Shown: positions 14,399-22,987, counted from the stretch's first letter. The stretch: DNA of 29,306 nucleotides from CAYUPY01 sp964446595 (GCA_964446595.1 CAYUPY010000010.1:1-29306); one strand, 5' to 3'. Made by a program: numbers and translations. The notes: generated by a model not told the origin, from the sequence alone.

Positions 14399-16300
14399 AT
14401 GATTTCTATGTATAAGTTAGCAAAAATTTGCAAATTTTGCACTCTAACACTAATAACCTTTGCATTTACAGCATTAGTAGTTACTGCGCCAGTTTCAGCC
14501 CAAGGTGGGCTAGAAGGTAACCATACTATCCGGCTTAACCTAGAAAGTGACGGTAAGGCTCAAGTTGTGCATAAAATTGAACTAATAAACAATACGACTA
14601 GAGTTATTCAAGCATATGACTTGTCATTGCCGTTTACAAAAGTTAAGGACCTAAAAGTTTTTCGTGGTAGTGAGCGCATAAGCTATCGAGTACTCCCTGG
14701 TGGTTTCCAACGCGTCAGTTTAGCCAATAAGCCATTATTTCCGCAACGCAAGGCGACGCTACAGTTTGAATACCAATTAGATAATCAGCTTAGTAATGAA
14801 AATGGGTTACTTTCATTCTATCTTCCCAGCTTCCGTCCAGGAGAAAAGCTAGCTGGTTACTCCGCTATAATTCGTTACCCAGCCAATTTCCCAGCCTTAT
14901 CCTATATTTCTGATCCCACGGCAATTACTGATGAACCCAACAAACTGACTTTTAGTAAAAATACCCATGTTAAGTTAGTATGGGGGACAGAGTGGGGCGT
15001 GGCACTAACAGGCGACACCAGTGATGTTGTAATTAATGATACGGCTACCCCAAAGCTTATTAACCTTATTCCTGACCTTCCAGGTCAAGAAGCTATTTAC
15101 GGTAATTTGACTGCAGAGGAAATTTACTATGAACAGAATGGTAATGTGTGGGCCAATGCCGCTAATCCTTTTGAATTTGATGTAGCTATTACTCGTAACC
15201 CCTTACTCAATGATCAAAACACCTCCTTACCATACTATGAATATGTCAACTATCCGATACCTGAAGATATTATGGAAAAAACGCAAGGCACCGGTAGTAA
15301 AAGAGAAAAGCTGGAAATTGTATATAACTATCTTGTAAACAATGCTCGCGTAGACTTTGAGCACCTAGAAAGTACAGATCAGCTCTTAAATTTAGAGGAG
15401 AGAGTCAGCTTGTTAAGCCAAAATAAATTTAATTCGCTAGAGATTGCATATATCTTTTCGGGATACCTCTCAAATTTAGATATTGAGCATCGTATTGATT
15501 ACGGTTACTTTTATGGTGTGAACTGGCCAGAATTTAATGAACAGATGCCGCATGTGTGGGTGGAGGTGGACATAGATGGTGAAACTCTGGTGTATGATCC
15601 TTTTTTAGATAAAGCAACGGGAATGTCATTTGCTGGAGTAAGCGATGTGGGGCGAGTTCGTTTTGGGATTTGGGATCCTACCCAAACTGCTGACGTACTA
15701 TTGGGTTTAGCAGGTCCGGGCATAAGACTTAGACCTGAGGTAGCTGATGATGTGGTGATTGCCTCATCATCTGATACCCAACTTGGAGTCCACCCGATAA
15801 CTTTAGGAATTGAAGCCCCCCAATCTATGAATAGTATTCAGCAATATACTGTTACAGTAAAATTGCAAAATAATACCACTACTATTATTCCGTTAGCTCA
15901 AATTTTCTGGGATGACATAGATTTTTCTGATGCCGCTCTAAACCTAGACGACCGCTTAAAAAAGGCCCTGCCGCCTCTTGGAAGCTTGGAACTTGAGTTA
16001 AGTGGTGTAGCGCTCAACAAATTATTTAAAGATGGATATGTGGAGCATAGGGTGACAATTGTACCTCGTAAGCTAGCGGGTGAAAGTAATGTTGCTGGAG
16101 TGGCTTCAACCGGAGAACTACCTTACTCTGGAATTCAATTGCAACGAGTAAGTGATGGATATCGCATTTTATACGTGATGGATCTTCAGATTTTAGTAGC
16201 TGCGTTCTTGTTTATTCTGTTGGCGATTGTAGGGGTAGTTGTGCTGTGGTATCGTTGGGAGACTCGTCAACGTCTGGTAAAGAGTTTTCAATTTGAGTAG
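14399..16300 (+). CDS. Exported transglutaminase-like membrane protein with Ser in place of the catalytic Cys
   Basis: A 633-residue protein. An N-terminal signal sequence (to ~residue 35, ending VSAQGG) exports it; a C-terminal membrane segment (about 600-617, LVAAFLFILLAIVGVVVLW) followed by RWETRQR anchors it, so the bulk faces outside. Residues ~40-270 look like beta domains. Residues ~300-410 are a transglutaminase-like domain: KFNSLEIAYIF, then MPHVWVEVDIDG with H385, and VYDPFLD with D400. Spacing of S346-H385-D400 fits the Cys-His-Asp triad, but the Cys position is Ser (codon TCG). Beta-sandwich residues ~440-580 follow. Likely non-catalytic or using a different chemistry; perhaps a surface scaffold. 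Its last 89 bases overlap the converging rmuC gene. Confidence 0.72.
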   Translation: MISMYKLAKICKFCTLTLITFAFTALVVTAPVSAQGGLEGNHTIRLNLESDGKAQVVHKIELINNTTRVIQAYDLSLPFTKVKDLKVFRGSERISYRVLPGGFQRVSLANKPLFPQRKATLQFEYQLDNQLSNENGLLSFYLPSFRPGEKLAGYSAIIRYPANFPALSYISDPTAITDEPNKLTFSKNTHVKLVWGTEWGVALTGDTSDVVINDTATPKLINLIPDLPGQEAIYGNLTAEEIYYEQNGNVWANAANPFEFDVAITRNPLLNDQNTSLPYYEYVNYPIPEDIMEKTQGTGSKREKLEIVYNYLVNNARVDFEHLESTDQLLNLEERVSLLSQNKFNSLEIAYIFSGYLSNLDIEHRIDYGYFYGVNWPEFNEQMPHVWVEVDIDGETLVYDPFLDKATGMSFAGVSDVGRVRFGIWDPTQTADVLLGLAGPGIRLRPEVADDVVIASSSDTQLGVHPITLGIEAPQSMNSIQQYTVTVKLQNNTTTIIPLAQIFWDDIDFSDAALNLDDRLKKALPPLGSLELELSGVALNKLFKDGYVEHRVTIVPRKLAGESNVAGVASTGELPYSGIQLQRVSDGYRILYVMDLQILVAAFLFILLAIVGVVVLWYRWETRQRLVKSFQFE

Positions 16301-17309
16301 ATCTAGCTGTAATTGTAGATATTTCTTTATTTAGATTTTGCATTTCTAATGAGGATTTTTCGTAACTAGACATAGCATGCCCTAGATGTGTGCCTAGTTT
16401 TCCCATGTTATGTGTGTATCTATCCAGATACTTTTGCATTCTTGCTAGGTTCGTTTGAATTTTCTTCACGGATTCTTCTATTTGCAGCGCTCTCAAACCC
16501 TGCAAGACCGTTTGTAAATATGCAAATAGTGTAACAGGAGAAACTAAAATTACTTTCTTGCTGAAAGCATATTCAATAATCGTCATTTCCGCACCAGTAT
16601 TGCTAGCGATCTCTAGCTGCAGCAGCTCATAGTAAACACCATCGGCTGGCACAAACATAAAGGCAAACTCATACGTACCCTCTTCGGGACGAATATATTT
16701 TGCAGTTTCATTTATTCTGTTCTTAAGATCATTCTTAAACTGACGCGCGTAGAGATCTCTTTCCCCTTTAGTTGGAGCTTCAACTAACTTGTTATAGCTT
16801 GCTAAACTAAACTTTGCGTCGACTGGGATTACATAATCCTTAGTAAAAATAGCAGCGTCGACCACCTCCCCGTTTTTAAAAGGGTATTGCAACTTGAAGT
16901 TTTGCGGAGGCAAAACACTTTCTAGTACCTTTTCCAAAAAATACTCGCCCAGCACACCTCTTTGTTTAGGATTTTTAAGTACTTGTTCAAGCGATTGTAA
17001 CTGGGAAGCAAAACCAACTATCTGCTTGTTGGTCTCATCTACAGTGGTCAATTTGCGGGTAACCTCTGTAATAATCTGCTGAGTTTGAGAAAACTGCTCC
17101 TGAATAGTTTGCTGAGACTGATTGATGCTGGCAAAAAGAGTATTATTTTGATGGGCTAACTTGTCGTTTACAACTGCTAATTGAGTTTGTAAGTCAACAA
17201 TAGCATTTTCCAGGCGAGGGCTGGTTGGTCTTTGTTGGCGGCTAACAAACCATGTAATAACGATAGCCGCCAACACTACCACTACTAAAATATATGCATC
17301 TACTTCCAT
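16212..17309 (-). CDS. rmuC: RmuC-family DNA recombination protein
   Basis: A 365-residue protein with an N-terminal membrane anchor (residues 5-23, YILVVVVLAAIVITWFV), a coiled coil at ~30-110 (LQTQLAVVNDKLAHQNNTLF, repeated Gln-rich heptads) and the RmuC PD-(D/E)XK nuclease-like domain at ~115-300 (RGVLGEYFLEKVLESVLP, VVDAAI, VIPVDAKFSL, EFAFMFVPADGVYYELL). RmuC limits recombination between inverted repeats in E. coli; its biochemical activity is not fully defined. The start overlaps the upstream PEP-synthase-like gene by ten bases (translational coupling), and its 3' end overlaps the transglutaminase-like gene on the other strand by 89 bases. Shorter than the E. coli protein (475 residues). 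Confidence 0.9.
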   Translation of the reverse strand: MEVDAYILVVVVLAAIVITWFVSRQQRPTSPRLENAIVDLQTQLAVVNDKLAHQNNTLFASINQSQQTIQEQFSQTQQIITEVTRKLTTVDETNKQIVGFASQLQSLEQVLKNPKQRGVLGEYFLEKVLESVLPPQNFKLQYPFKNGEVVDAAIFTKDYVIPVDAKFSLASYNKLVEAPTKGERDLYARQFKNDLKNRINETAKYIRPEEGTYEFAFMFVPADGVYYELLQLEIASNTGAEMTIIEYAFSKKVILVSPVTLFAYLQTVLQGLRALQIEESVKKIQTNLARMQKYLDRYTHNMGKLGTHLGHAMSSYEKSSLEMQNLNKEISTITARSTQIENSLPDVDESPNDTTAQLPLQSPTE

Positions 17310-19468
17310 AGTGACTTTTGCGGTCTCCCGGCCGACTGTCTTACCTTAAGGGTTGACCCAGAAGGCGAAGCAAACAAATCAGCAAGTTCTCGTAAGTAAT
17401 CCTGTGTAGGGTAATTAAGGAGAATCAAACCTTCTGGGAAAAACTTATACTGGCTGAGTTTCTTAATGAAGCCTATTTGGGGATCTAATTTAAATATAAG
17501 CCTAAATGACCTTTGTCCTACGGCTCTTTGCAAGGCGGTCAATACAATATCCATATCCCTTTCTACGATATCTTTACGTCCTGTCATATGTAGCACGAGT
17601 TGAGCCAAGTCGATCACTAGGCCGGAAACATCATTAGGTTTTAGATGTTCAATTTCATGCAAAAGAGCTGGTGTGCTTACTTCTGCCCATAACTGTAGTG
17701 AATGTGTCTGCCGAATTCCTTCCTTGTTTAGAATTTTCTTAATGCTTACTAATTCTGGTTCAGATCTAAGGTAGGGAATAATAAGTTGGATGTTACGCTT
17801 AGACATTTCAGCTCTAGCTTTTTTAACGGCTAACACTTCACTAATAAGAGCTTCTGGTTTTTTAATGAATCTTTCACTACCACTAACATCTGCGTCAAAG
17901 AGCTTCTGAGCTGACATTTTAGTATAGTGATCTTCTCTTAGGTTAGAAAAACTATACAGAATAGGTTTAGGCTCCAACACCTTAGCAACTGTAGCAATGT
18001 CCGCCGCATAATTATCCACCAAGTCTTTTAACTGGCTCTTATCTTCATACACCGCCTCAGGTAAAAGTTTATAGTTTAGCAACATTTTTGTGGCATCATA
18101 GTAAGCACCTGCAAACTCTTGAGCATGATGTAACTCACTAGCATTCAAATCCGACACATCCAAGTAAAGTTTCAAATTTATATCGTAGGCTTCCAAATTC
18201 AAGGACTTGTTATAGTTTATGCGTTCGGCAGTAAGTTGTGGGTTTTGTTCTAAAGCTTCGGGCTCAATAAAGTCTAGCTCAAAAGCTAACTCGTGACTTA
18301 GTTCTTCAATCTCTTTTGTGAGTTCATCAAAGTCAAGTGTGCCAGGTTTAGTAGGCACTATTTCCCATTGTTTATCGTGTGGATCATGGTCCACCACCCC
18401 ATCGGAGTGTTTCTGCATCTCAGTTTCTACCTCTGATTGCAAGTCATGGATATCATTTGTGGCAAGTCTAAGTTCATTGATGCGGCGGAGGTGTAGCACG
18501 TACAACTTATTACCCTCATAAGCCCACTCAAGCTCCACAACGCTATCCAACAGCTCCGCCGCATGCTTCACAATAAACCCTAAGTCTTGAATTAAGCCAT
18601 CATCTAGCTTTTGTCTTTTTTGCCATTCTGGTGAAATTTCTACCCTGAATAGTTCATTTTGACTTGTAGCTGCAGCAGAACGGCTCTTACGTAAATACAT
18701 ATAGGGCTGCGTGGTAACGTGCTTTTCTAAGAGTAAGTTCTGATTTGCATCAATTAGATAGATATCAGGTTCTAACACTTCTTTCTCTCCGTATTGCTGA
18801 TAATCATGTGGCATTCCCATTAAGGCTGTTACCTCTGCCAGGGCAGGTGTGTCGTAATTGGGGTGGTCCGTAGGATAAAAGACCTCTCCAAAAATCTCTG
18901 ATTGCACTTCCTTTTGCACCATAATAGATATTGAAAGCTCACCATCGTAGCCGGATCGGTATCTTAACAGCAGACTTTCTGGGCTAAATAGTGACGCCCA
19001 AATTTGTTTAATGGCGTAGAGTAGGGCGGTGTCGCCTTTTATTCCAGGCTTTGTGTGCTGCTTTACAAAGTTTTCAGGCTCAAGTTGACTATCAATTAGC
19101 CAACTGGGCCGCAAGGTAATATGCTTGTCTGTAAAACCGCTGAGGTTCTTGTATGCTTGCAGAATAGGATTTAGTACAGAAGAAGGGTAATTTGATCGCA
19201 ATAATAATTTCGTAATCTCCTCACTAATTTCTTTTGCATTATTAGGACTACCGTCAAGTCTAATCAAATATCCCCCAACATCGTCAATGATTCCGGACGC
19301 TGTCAAAAAATCATCAAAAGCAAATCCTGTAATTACGAACGCGTCGGGTAAAGGTATCTCGTTCTTGCGTAAGTACACGTACTCACTGGCCAGGGTTCCA
19401 ATCACATCTTGACTGGAGACTAACTGACCATGCAAATGTAAAATGTAGTTACTAGATTTGGTTAACAA
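17300..19468 (-). CDS. Degenerate phosphoenolpyruvate synthase-like protein
   Basis: A 722-residue protein weakly but collinearly similar to PpsA (~790 residues). N-terminal ATP-grasp landmarks: PLPDAFVITGFAFDDFL, HITLRPSW, KQIWASLFSPESLLLRYRSG, LEWAYEGNKLYVLHLRRI. C-terminal PEP-barrel landmarks: PILYSFSNLREDHY, LIIPYLRSEPEL, LWAEVSTPALLHEIEHL, IDLAQLVLHMTGRKD. Missing: the GGKGxNL Lys of the ATP site, the whole phosphohistidine swivel with its GGxxSHAAI motif (an acidic helical stretch at ~370-420 stands there), the catalytic Arg of the RFSD motif (Ser here), SNDLTQ, and the C-terminal GxCGQ Cys. Probably not a PEP synthase; binding or regulatory role is inferred. Start is TTG 19468, eleven bases after a TATTAT box. 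Overlaps rmuC by ten bases. Confidence 0.65.
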   Translation of the reverse strand: MLTKSSNYILHLHGQLVSSQDVIGTLASEYVYLRKNEIPLPDAFVITGFAFDDFLTASGIIDDVGGYLIRLDGSPNNAKEISEEITKLLLRSNYPSSVLNPILQAYKNLSGFTDKHITLRPSWLIDSQLEPENFVKQHTKPGIKGDTALLYAIKQIWASLFSPESLLLRYRSGYDGELSISIMVQKEVQSEIFGEVFYPTDHPNYDTPALAEVTALMGMPHDYQQYGEKEVLEPDIYLIDANQNLLLEKHVTTQPYMYLRKSRSAAATSQNELFRVEISPEWQKRQKLDDGLIQDLGFIVKHAAELLDSVVELEWAYEGNKLYVLHLRRINELRLATNDIHDLQSEVETEMQKHSDGVVDHDPHDKQWEIVPTKPGTLDFDELTKEIEELSHELAFELDFIEPEALEQNPQLTAERINYNKSLNLEAYDINLKLYLDVSDLNASELHHAQEFAGAYYDATKMLLNYKLLPEAVYEDKSQLKDLVDNYAADIATVAKVLEPKPILYSFSNLREDHYTKMSAQKLFDADVSGSERFIKKPEALISEVLAVKKARAEMSKRNIQLIIPYLRSEPELVSIKKILNKEGIRQTHSLQLWAEVSTPALLHEIEHLKPNDVSGLVIDLAQLVLHMTGRKDIVERDMDIVLTALQRAVGQRSFRLIFKLDPQIGFIKKLSQYKFFPEGLILLNYPTQDYLRELADLFASPSGSTLKVRQSAGRPQKSLWK

Positions 19469-19499
19469 AATGGCAGTGAATAATATCTAAATCATTATC

Positions 19500-19528
19500 A
19501 TATGTTTTGGCAATTGATGCAAACATAT
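19500..19528. promoter_or_regulatory. Dyad in the -35 region of the PEP-synthase-like gene, possible operator
   Basis: ATATGTTT (19500-19507) and AAACATAT (19521-19528) are perfect inverted repeats separated by 13 bases. A -10 candidate (TATTAT, minus strand 19485-19480) lies downstream, so the dyad covers the -35 region. It could be a repressor site or a weak hairpin after RNase J. No U-tract follows. Confidence 0.3.
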
Positions 19529-21210
19529 CATTCTTTGCGGTCAAAGCTATTAACGACCGGGATAATTGCTGGCTCACGCTTTAACCTCTCTTTAATAAAT
19601 TTTTCCAAACGTTGCACAATATTTTCTGCTAAACGATCACTCGTATAATAACGCCGTAATGCCTTGTTGGCTTCTTCTTCAACAATTTGCTGCAATTGCG
19701 TTAATAGCTCACCACTTTGTTTAATATAAATAAATCCTTTAGTCATAATTTCTATATCCTGTGCCAAAGAGCGTTCTTCTAGGTTTAGTAATACGTTAAC
19801 CACCACCACACCTGACGTACCTAGTTGTTTGCGCTCACCTAGCACTGCTGGACCTACATCTCCCACGCCTGTTCCGGAAACTAGTAAGGGGAAAACCTTC
19901 GTATTACCTGTAATTTTAAAACCGAACTCACCGTTTCCCTGCACAAAGTCGCCTTTTTTAGCAATGATGATGTTGTCTTTATTTATTCCAACACTTTCTG
20001 CAGTACGGCCATGTTCTTGCAAAAAGTATTGATAACCATGCACAGGCATAAAATACTTAGGTCTAATTAAATTCAGCATGATTTTGTGATCTTCTTGATA
20101 GCCATGACCTGAAGTAAAGAAGTCTACACTTTCTGATGTCTCTACAATTGCCCCTTTCAGTGCAAGCTTATCAATTAAGGTTTGCACATCTTCATTATTC
20201 CCAGGTATAGTTGCTGCGGAGATAACTACCGTATCGCCTTCTTTTATTTCAATATTCCTATAACCCTCATTGCTAGCCATCCGCGACAAGGCAGCGTTAT
20301 TTTCTCCTTGCGATCCAGTAGTCAATATCATCACATTCTCATCGTTATAGCGGTTAACTTTCTCTAAAGGAATAAATACATCCGGGTTAGCTTCCATGTA
20401 GCCGATTTGTTTAGCAATATCGAAGGTCTGCTGCATACCATAACCAGCTACTGCTACTTTACGGTCAAGTTCTTCTGCAATTTTTACCAGCTGATAAAGT
20501 CGCCCAACCAGCCCGGAAAATGTAGCAATAATCACTCTACCACGTGTTGCTTCAATCAAAGATTTAAGGTTTTTGGCTACCTCAGACTCAGAAATTGGAT
20601 GACCTTTGCGCATGGCATTGGTAGAGTCCGATAGCATTAGGTCCACACCGGCAGCACCAATACTTGCCATGCGCGCATAGTCGGCCACTGGCTCGTTAAC
20701 TGGAGAATTATCAAATTTAAAGTCACCCGTATGTACAACTGTAGCTACTGGTGTCTTAATCACAACCCCGACCGCCTGCGGAATACTGTGATTAACGCGA
20801 AAAAAACTTAATTCAAAACTATCGGCTTTTAAGTGAGAATTTTCATTAATGACATGTAATTTTGCTTTTTGATCTAGCCCAAACTCCTCCAATTTTCTAC
20901 GTACTAGTTCAATAGTAAATTCTGTGCCCCAAATATCTGGGGATTCTAGCCTCTCAATCAAATAAGGAATAGCACCAATGTGGTCTAAATGACCATGAGT
21001 TAAAACAATGCCCTCTATTTTGGCTTTGCGATGATTTAGGTAATCAGGGTTAGGAACAACATAGTCCACGCCATACATTTCTTCTTCTGGGAATCCCAAG
21101 CCCATATCTACGATTAATATCTGACCTTTAAACTCAAAGACAGTACAGTTAAGACCTATTTCTTCAACTCCACCTAAAGGGATAACGCGCAGCTTATTAT
21201 TCTCTTCCAT
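19528..21210 (-). CDS. rnj: Ribonuclease J
   Basis: A 560-residue metallo-beta-lactamase/beta-CASP ribonuclease acting in 5'-3' exonucleolytic and endonucleolytic mRNA decay and rRNA maturation. Motifs: HGHLDH (72-77), VVHTGDFKFD, LSDSTNAMRKGHPISE, ATFSGLVGRLYQ and the beta-CASP His in TSGHGYQED, followed by YFMPVHGYQYFL. In the usual PVHGE motif Glu is Tyr. A C-terminal domain follows (~450-560). The ATG is five bases after a TATGAT box. The gene ends with TGA, evidence that UGA is a stop codon here. A leaderless, 5'-end-sensitive RNase substrate pool would be consistent with RNase J as the main decay enzyme, but this is inference. Confidence 0.95.
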   Translation of the reverse strand: MEENNKLRVIPLGGVEEIGLNCTVFEFKGQILIVDMGLGFPEEEMYGVDYVVPNPDYLNHRKAKIEGIVLTHGHLDHIGAIPYLIERLESPDIWGTEFTIELVRRKLEEFGLDQKAKLHVINENSHLKADSFELSFFRVNHSIPQAVGVVIKTPVATVVHTGDFKFDNSPVNEPVADYARMASIGAAGVDLMLSDSTNAMRKGHPISESEVAKNLKSLIEATRGRVIIATFSGLVGRLYQLVKIAEELDRKVAVAGYGMQQTFDIAKQIGYMEANPDVFIPLEKVNRYNDENVMILTTGSQGENNAALSRMASNEGYRNIEIKEGDTVVISAATIPGNNEDVQTLIDKLALKGAIVETSESVDFFTSGHGYQEDHKIMLNLIRPKYFMPVHGYQYFLQEHGRTAESVGINKDNIIIAKKGDFVQGNGEFGFKITGNTKVFPLLVSGTGVGDVGPAVLGERKQLGTSGVVVVNVLLNLEERSLAQDIEIMTKGFIYIKQSGELLTQLQQIVEEEANKALRRYYTSDRLAENIVQRLEKFIKERLKREPAIIPVVNSFDRKE

Positions 21211-21215
21211 AACAC

Positions 21216-21245
21216 ATCATACGCAAAATGCGGCAAGCTAGACAA
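21216..21245 (-). promoter_or_regulatory. Promoter of rnj, leaderless type
   Basis: Minus strand TTGTCT (21245-21240), 18 bases, TATGAT (21221-21216), then five bases (GTGTT) to the ATG. Confidence 0.55.
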
Positions 21246-21253
21246 GTAACCAT

Positions 21254-21296
21254 AAAAAAGATCCGCCACCTTTTAATATTTTTAAAGTGGCGGATC
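21254..21296 (-). terminator. Intrinsic terminator of the LysM-like gene
   Basis: Read on the minus strand: GATCCGCCAC (21296-21287), a mostly A/T loop, GTGGCGGATC (21269-21260), then TTTTTT (21259-21254). A perfect 10-bp GC-rich stem plus U-tract, 60 bases after the LysM-like stop and ending just before the rnj promoter. The clearest rho-independent terminator in the window. Confidence 0.88.
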
Positions 21297-21355
21297 CGAA
21301 AGAGTAACAATTCACAGCCTCACTTTCGCTGTAAGTTTGTCTCTTAGTTATTGAT

Positions 21356-22141
21356 TCAATTGTAGCCGACGGAACTTGCCTGTCTGGACCACAAGAAGTG
21401 CTGAGTACCACTCAGATCACGGGCTTGTAGATACAGGCTGTCCATTAATTCGGCATCAAAAGTAATTGATTGCCCTACGCTTACTTTTCTAGGTAGAGTC
21501 TCATTTGTAAGATTTACTTCCCAGAATAGGCGTTTAGCAGGATCTAGCTCTAGATCTACTTCATCTAGATAAGAGTCAATTGCTCGACGGGCTAACAAAC
21601 TAGTAGATTCTCCAGCTCTCGCGGTGTAAGTGAAATCTCTGTTTAGATTTCCTTCTGGAAGGTCACTATTATCTTGAGAGCTATTGTTGTCTCCATCTCC
21701 ATCTTGTCCCTCATTTCCTGAGTTATTGTCGGTAGAGGCAGATGTTGTTGCTGAGCTAGTTGTATTGTCAGCATCATCATTGTCTGCATCTTCTGATGTG
21801 TTATTGGTAGATGTTTCTGCAGAATCACTTTCGCCATTTGTAGCGGAAGTGCTTGTGCTAGTTTCATCACCGTTTGTTACACCATCTGCATTGTCCTCAG
21901 AAAGTGAAGCGATGAAGAAAGCAAATGCTAGTAGGGCAAGGATAATAGCTACTGCAATCCCTGTAGCTACAGCTACGTTACGTGAACGCTCACTGCTACT
22001 TGCAGGTTTATCTTTGCTAGTAGTCGCAGTAGTAGTTGCTGCTGCACTTTTTGTTTTAGTGGAACCAGCTTGCTCCTGCTCACTAGCTTTTCCAGCATTG
22101 GAATCTTGTTTGCTGGATTGCTTTTTGTTGTTTTTCGCCAT
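21356..22141 (-). CDS. Membrane-anchored LysM-like protein with a Ser/Thr/Asn/Asp-rich linker
   Basis: A 261-residue protein. Residues 1-50 are polar and Lys/Ser/Thr-rich (cytoplasmic tail), residues ~55-79 form one membrane segment (VAVATGIAVAIILALLAFAFF), ~80-170 are a low-complexity acidic Ser/Thr/Asn linker, and ~172-261 form a LysM-like domain (FTYTARAGESTSLLARRAI, LTNETLPRKVSVGQSITF). LysM domains bind peptidoglycan or related glycans. No catalytic domain, so it probably tethers membrane to wall or helps surface display. Base use in the linker is repeat-like. Ends in TGA. The gene stands alone between divergent promoters and the terminator at 21254-21296. Confidence 0.75.
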   Translation of the reverse strand: MAKNNKKQSSKQDSNAGKASEQEQAGSTKTKSAAATTTATTSKDKPASSSERSRNVAVATGIAVAIILALLAFAFFIASLSEDNADGVTNGDETSTSTSATNGESDSAETSTNNTSEDADNDDADNTTSSATTSASTDNNSGNEGQDGDGDNNSSQDNSDLPEGNLNRDFTYTARAGESTSLLARRAIDSYLDEVDLELDPAKRLFWEVNLTNETLPRKVSVGQSITFDAELMDSLYLQARDLSGTQHFLWSRQASSVGYN

Positions 22142-22298
22142 AGAGGTCTATGCCTAATCGGCAGTAATAAATAAAGTGAGTAAGGGCAGAATTAGAAGTA
22201 CTGTTACATAACTTCTTGAATAAAGTATACATGCTTCTGGACTTTTCGCAAATAACTTCACAAGGAAATTGATACGTAAGTTACCTTTATTTTGAAAA

Positions 22299-22327
22299 GT
22301 GACCACAGTCGCATAATCATCTATACT
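22299..22327 (+). promoter_or_regulatory. Promoter of the LiaF-like membrane gene, leaderless type
   Basis: GTGACC (22299-22304), 17 bases, TATACT (22322-22327), then six bases to ATG 22334. The rest of the 192-base divergent gap 22142-22333 holds no convincing gene; only a 30-codon minus-strand frame that I reject. Confidence 0.55.
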
Positions 22328-22333
22328 ATATCT

Positions 22334-22987
22334 ATGAACAATTACACTATTAGAAACACTATTTTTGGAGCCCTGGTTGTACTTGTTGGTATTGCCTGGC
22401 TAATTGCTAACTTAATGGATATACAGATAAATTTAGGAATTCTGTGGCCCCTACTTGTACTGATCCCAGGCGTCATAGTGCTAGTACGCTATATTATTAC
22501 CGGTGAGAAACGGCAGGCTTGGAGATTTCTGTTAGTTGGGTCTTTCCTTACGGTATTAGGATTAGCCTTATTGGGGAATGCTGCACTTTATTATTATGCA
22601 GGAATAAAAAACATATGGTTTATGACTTTGTTTATTTATCCTGCTATAGGAGCCTTTTCACTCTGGATAAGCTGGGCGGCCTCCGGGAGAAAAATCACCT
22701 TGTTAATTGCAGCGGTAATTTTGACGGCTGTGGCAGTGCTGATAACCTGCTTTATGATTATTACTTCTGTATTTAATGAAATTTTAGGGCCAGAAAACAT
22801 CGAACTCTTAAATGGAGTTTTCTGGCCATTGTTGTCCATGGGTATAGGTCTTACAATAATAGTATGGCCCTTTATTGTCAGATTAATGCGTGAATCTCGT
22901 AATGAACGCGAGAAGCCAGCCTCCCAAACCGAGCTAGATTCAGAAGAAACTCATGCTAAAATATCAGAACATGATGACAACGCTTAA
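22334..22987 (+). CDS. Multi-pass membrane protein with LiaI/LiaF-like (DUF5668-type) N-terminus
   Basis: A 217-residue protein with about six membrane segments. The first two form the pattern GALVVLVGIAWLIANL ... GILWPLLVLIPGVIVLV that is common to LiaI/LiaF transmembrane regions; the last is again WPLLSMGIGLTIIVWP. The C-terminal ~35 residues are polar and acidic. LiaF-type proteins in Firmicutes modulate envelope-stress sensor kinases, but no kinase gene is in the window, so a similar role is only a guess. The chosen start, ATG 22334, follows TATACT by six bases; an earlier in-frame start at 22292 would place translation ahead of the promoter. Overlaps the next gene. Confidence 0.72.
   Translation: MNNYTIRNTIFGALVVLVGIAWLIANLMDIQINLGILWPLLVLIPGVIVLVRYIITGEKRQAWRFLLVGSFLTVLGLALLGNAALYYYAGIKNIWFMTLFIYPAIGAFSLWISWAASGRKITLLIAAVILTAVAVLITCFMIITSVFNEILGPENIELLNGVFWPLLSMGIGLTIIVWPFIVRLMRESRNEREKPASQTELDSEETHAKISEHDDNA

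Noticed and set aside
21254..21296. The hairpin as a plus-strand terminator
   Set aside because: Only the minus-strand reading has a U-tract directly after the stem, and no plus-strand gene ends upstream of it.
21760..21900. Repeated GTT/TCA-like pattern as a possible tandem repeat or CRISPR
   Set aside because: It encodes the Ser/Thr/Asn/Asp linker of the LysM-like protein; no regular unit with spacers is visible. No CRISPR array was seen anywhere in the window.
21684..22157. Plus-strand 157-codon frame over the LysM-like gene
   Set aside because: It is the shadow of the low-complexity Ser/Thr/Asp linker on the other strand; no start signal and composition is an artefact.
22144..22240. A 30-codon minus-strand frame (MYTLFKKLCN...) ending in the LysM-like start codon
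   Set aside because: It would fit a leader peptide, but there is no promoter-like box before its ATG, and composition is not distinctive; at this length chance is likely.
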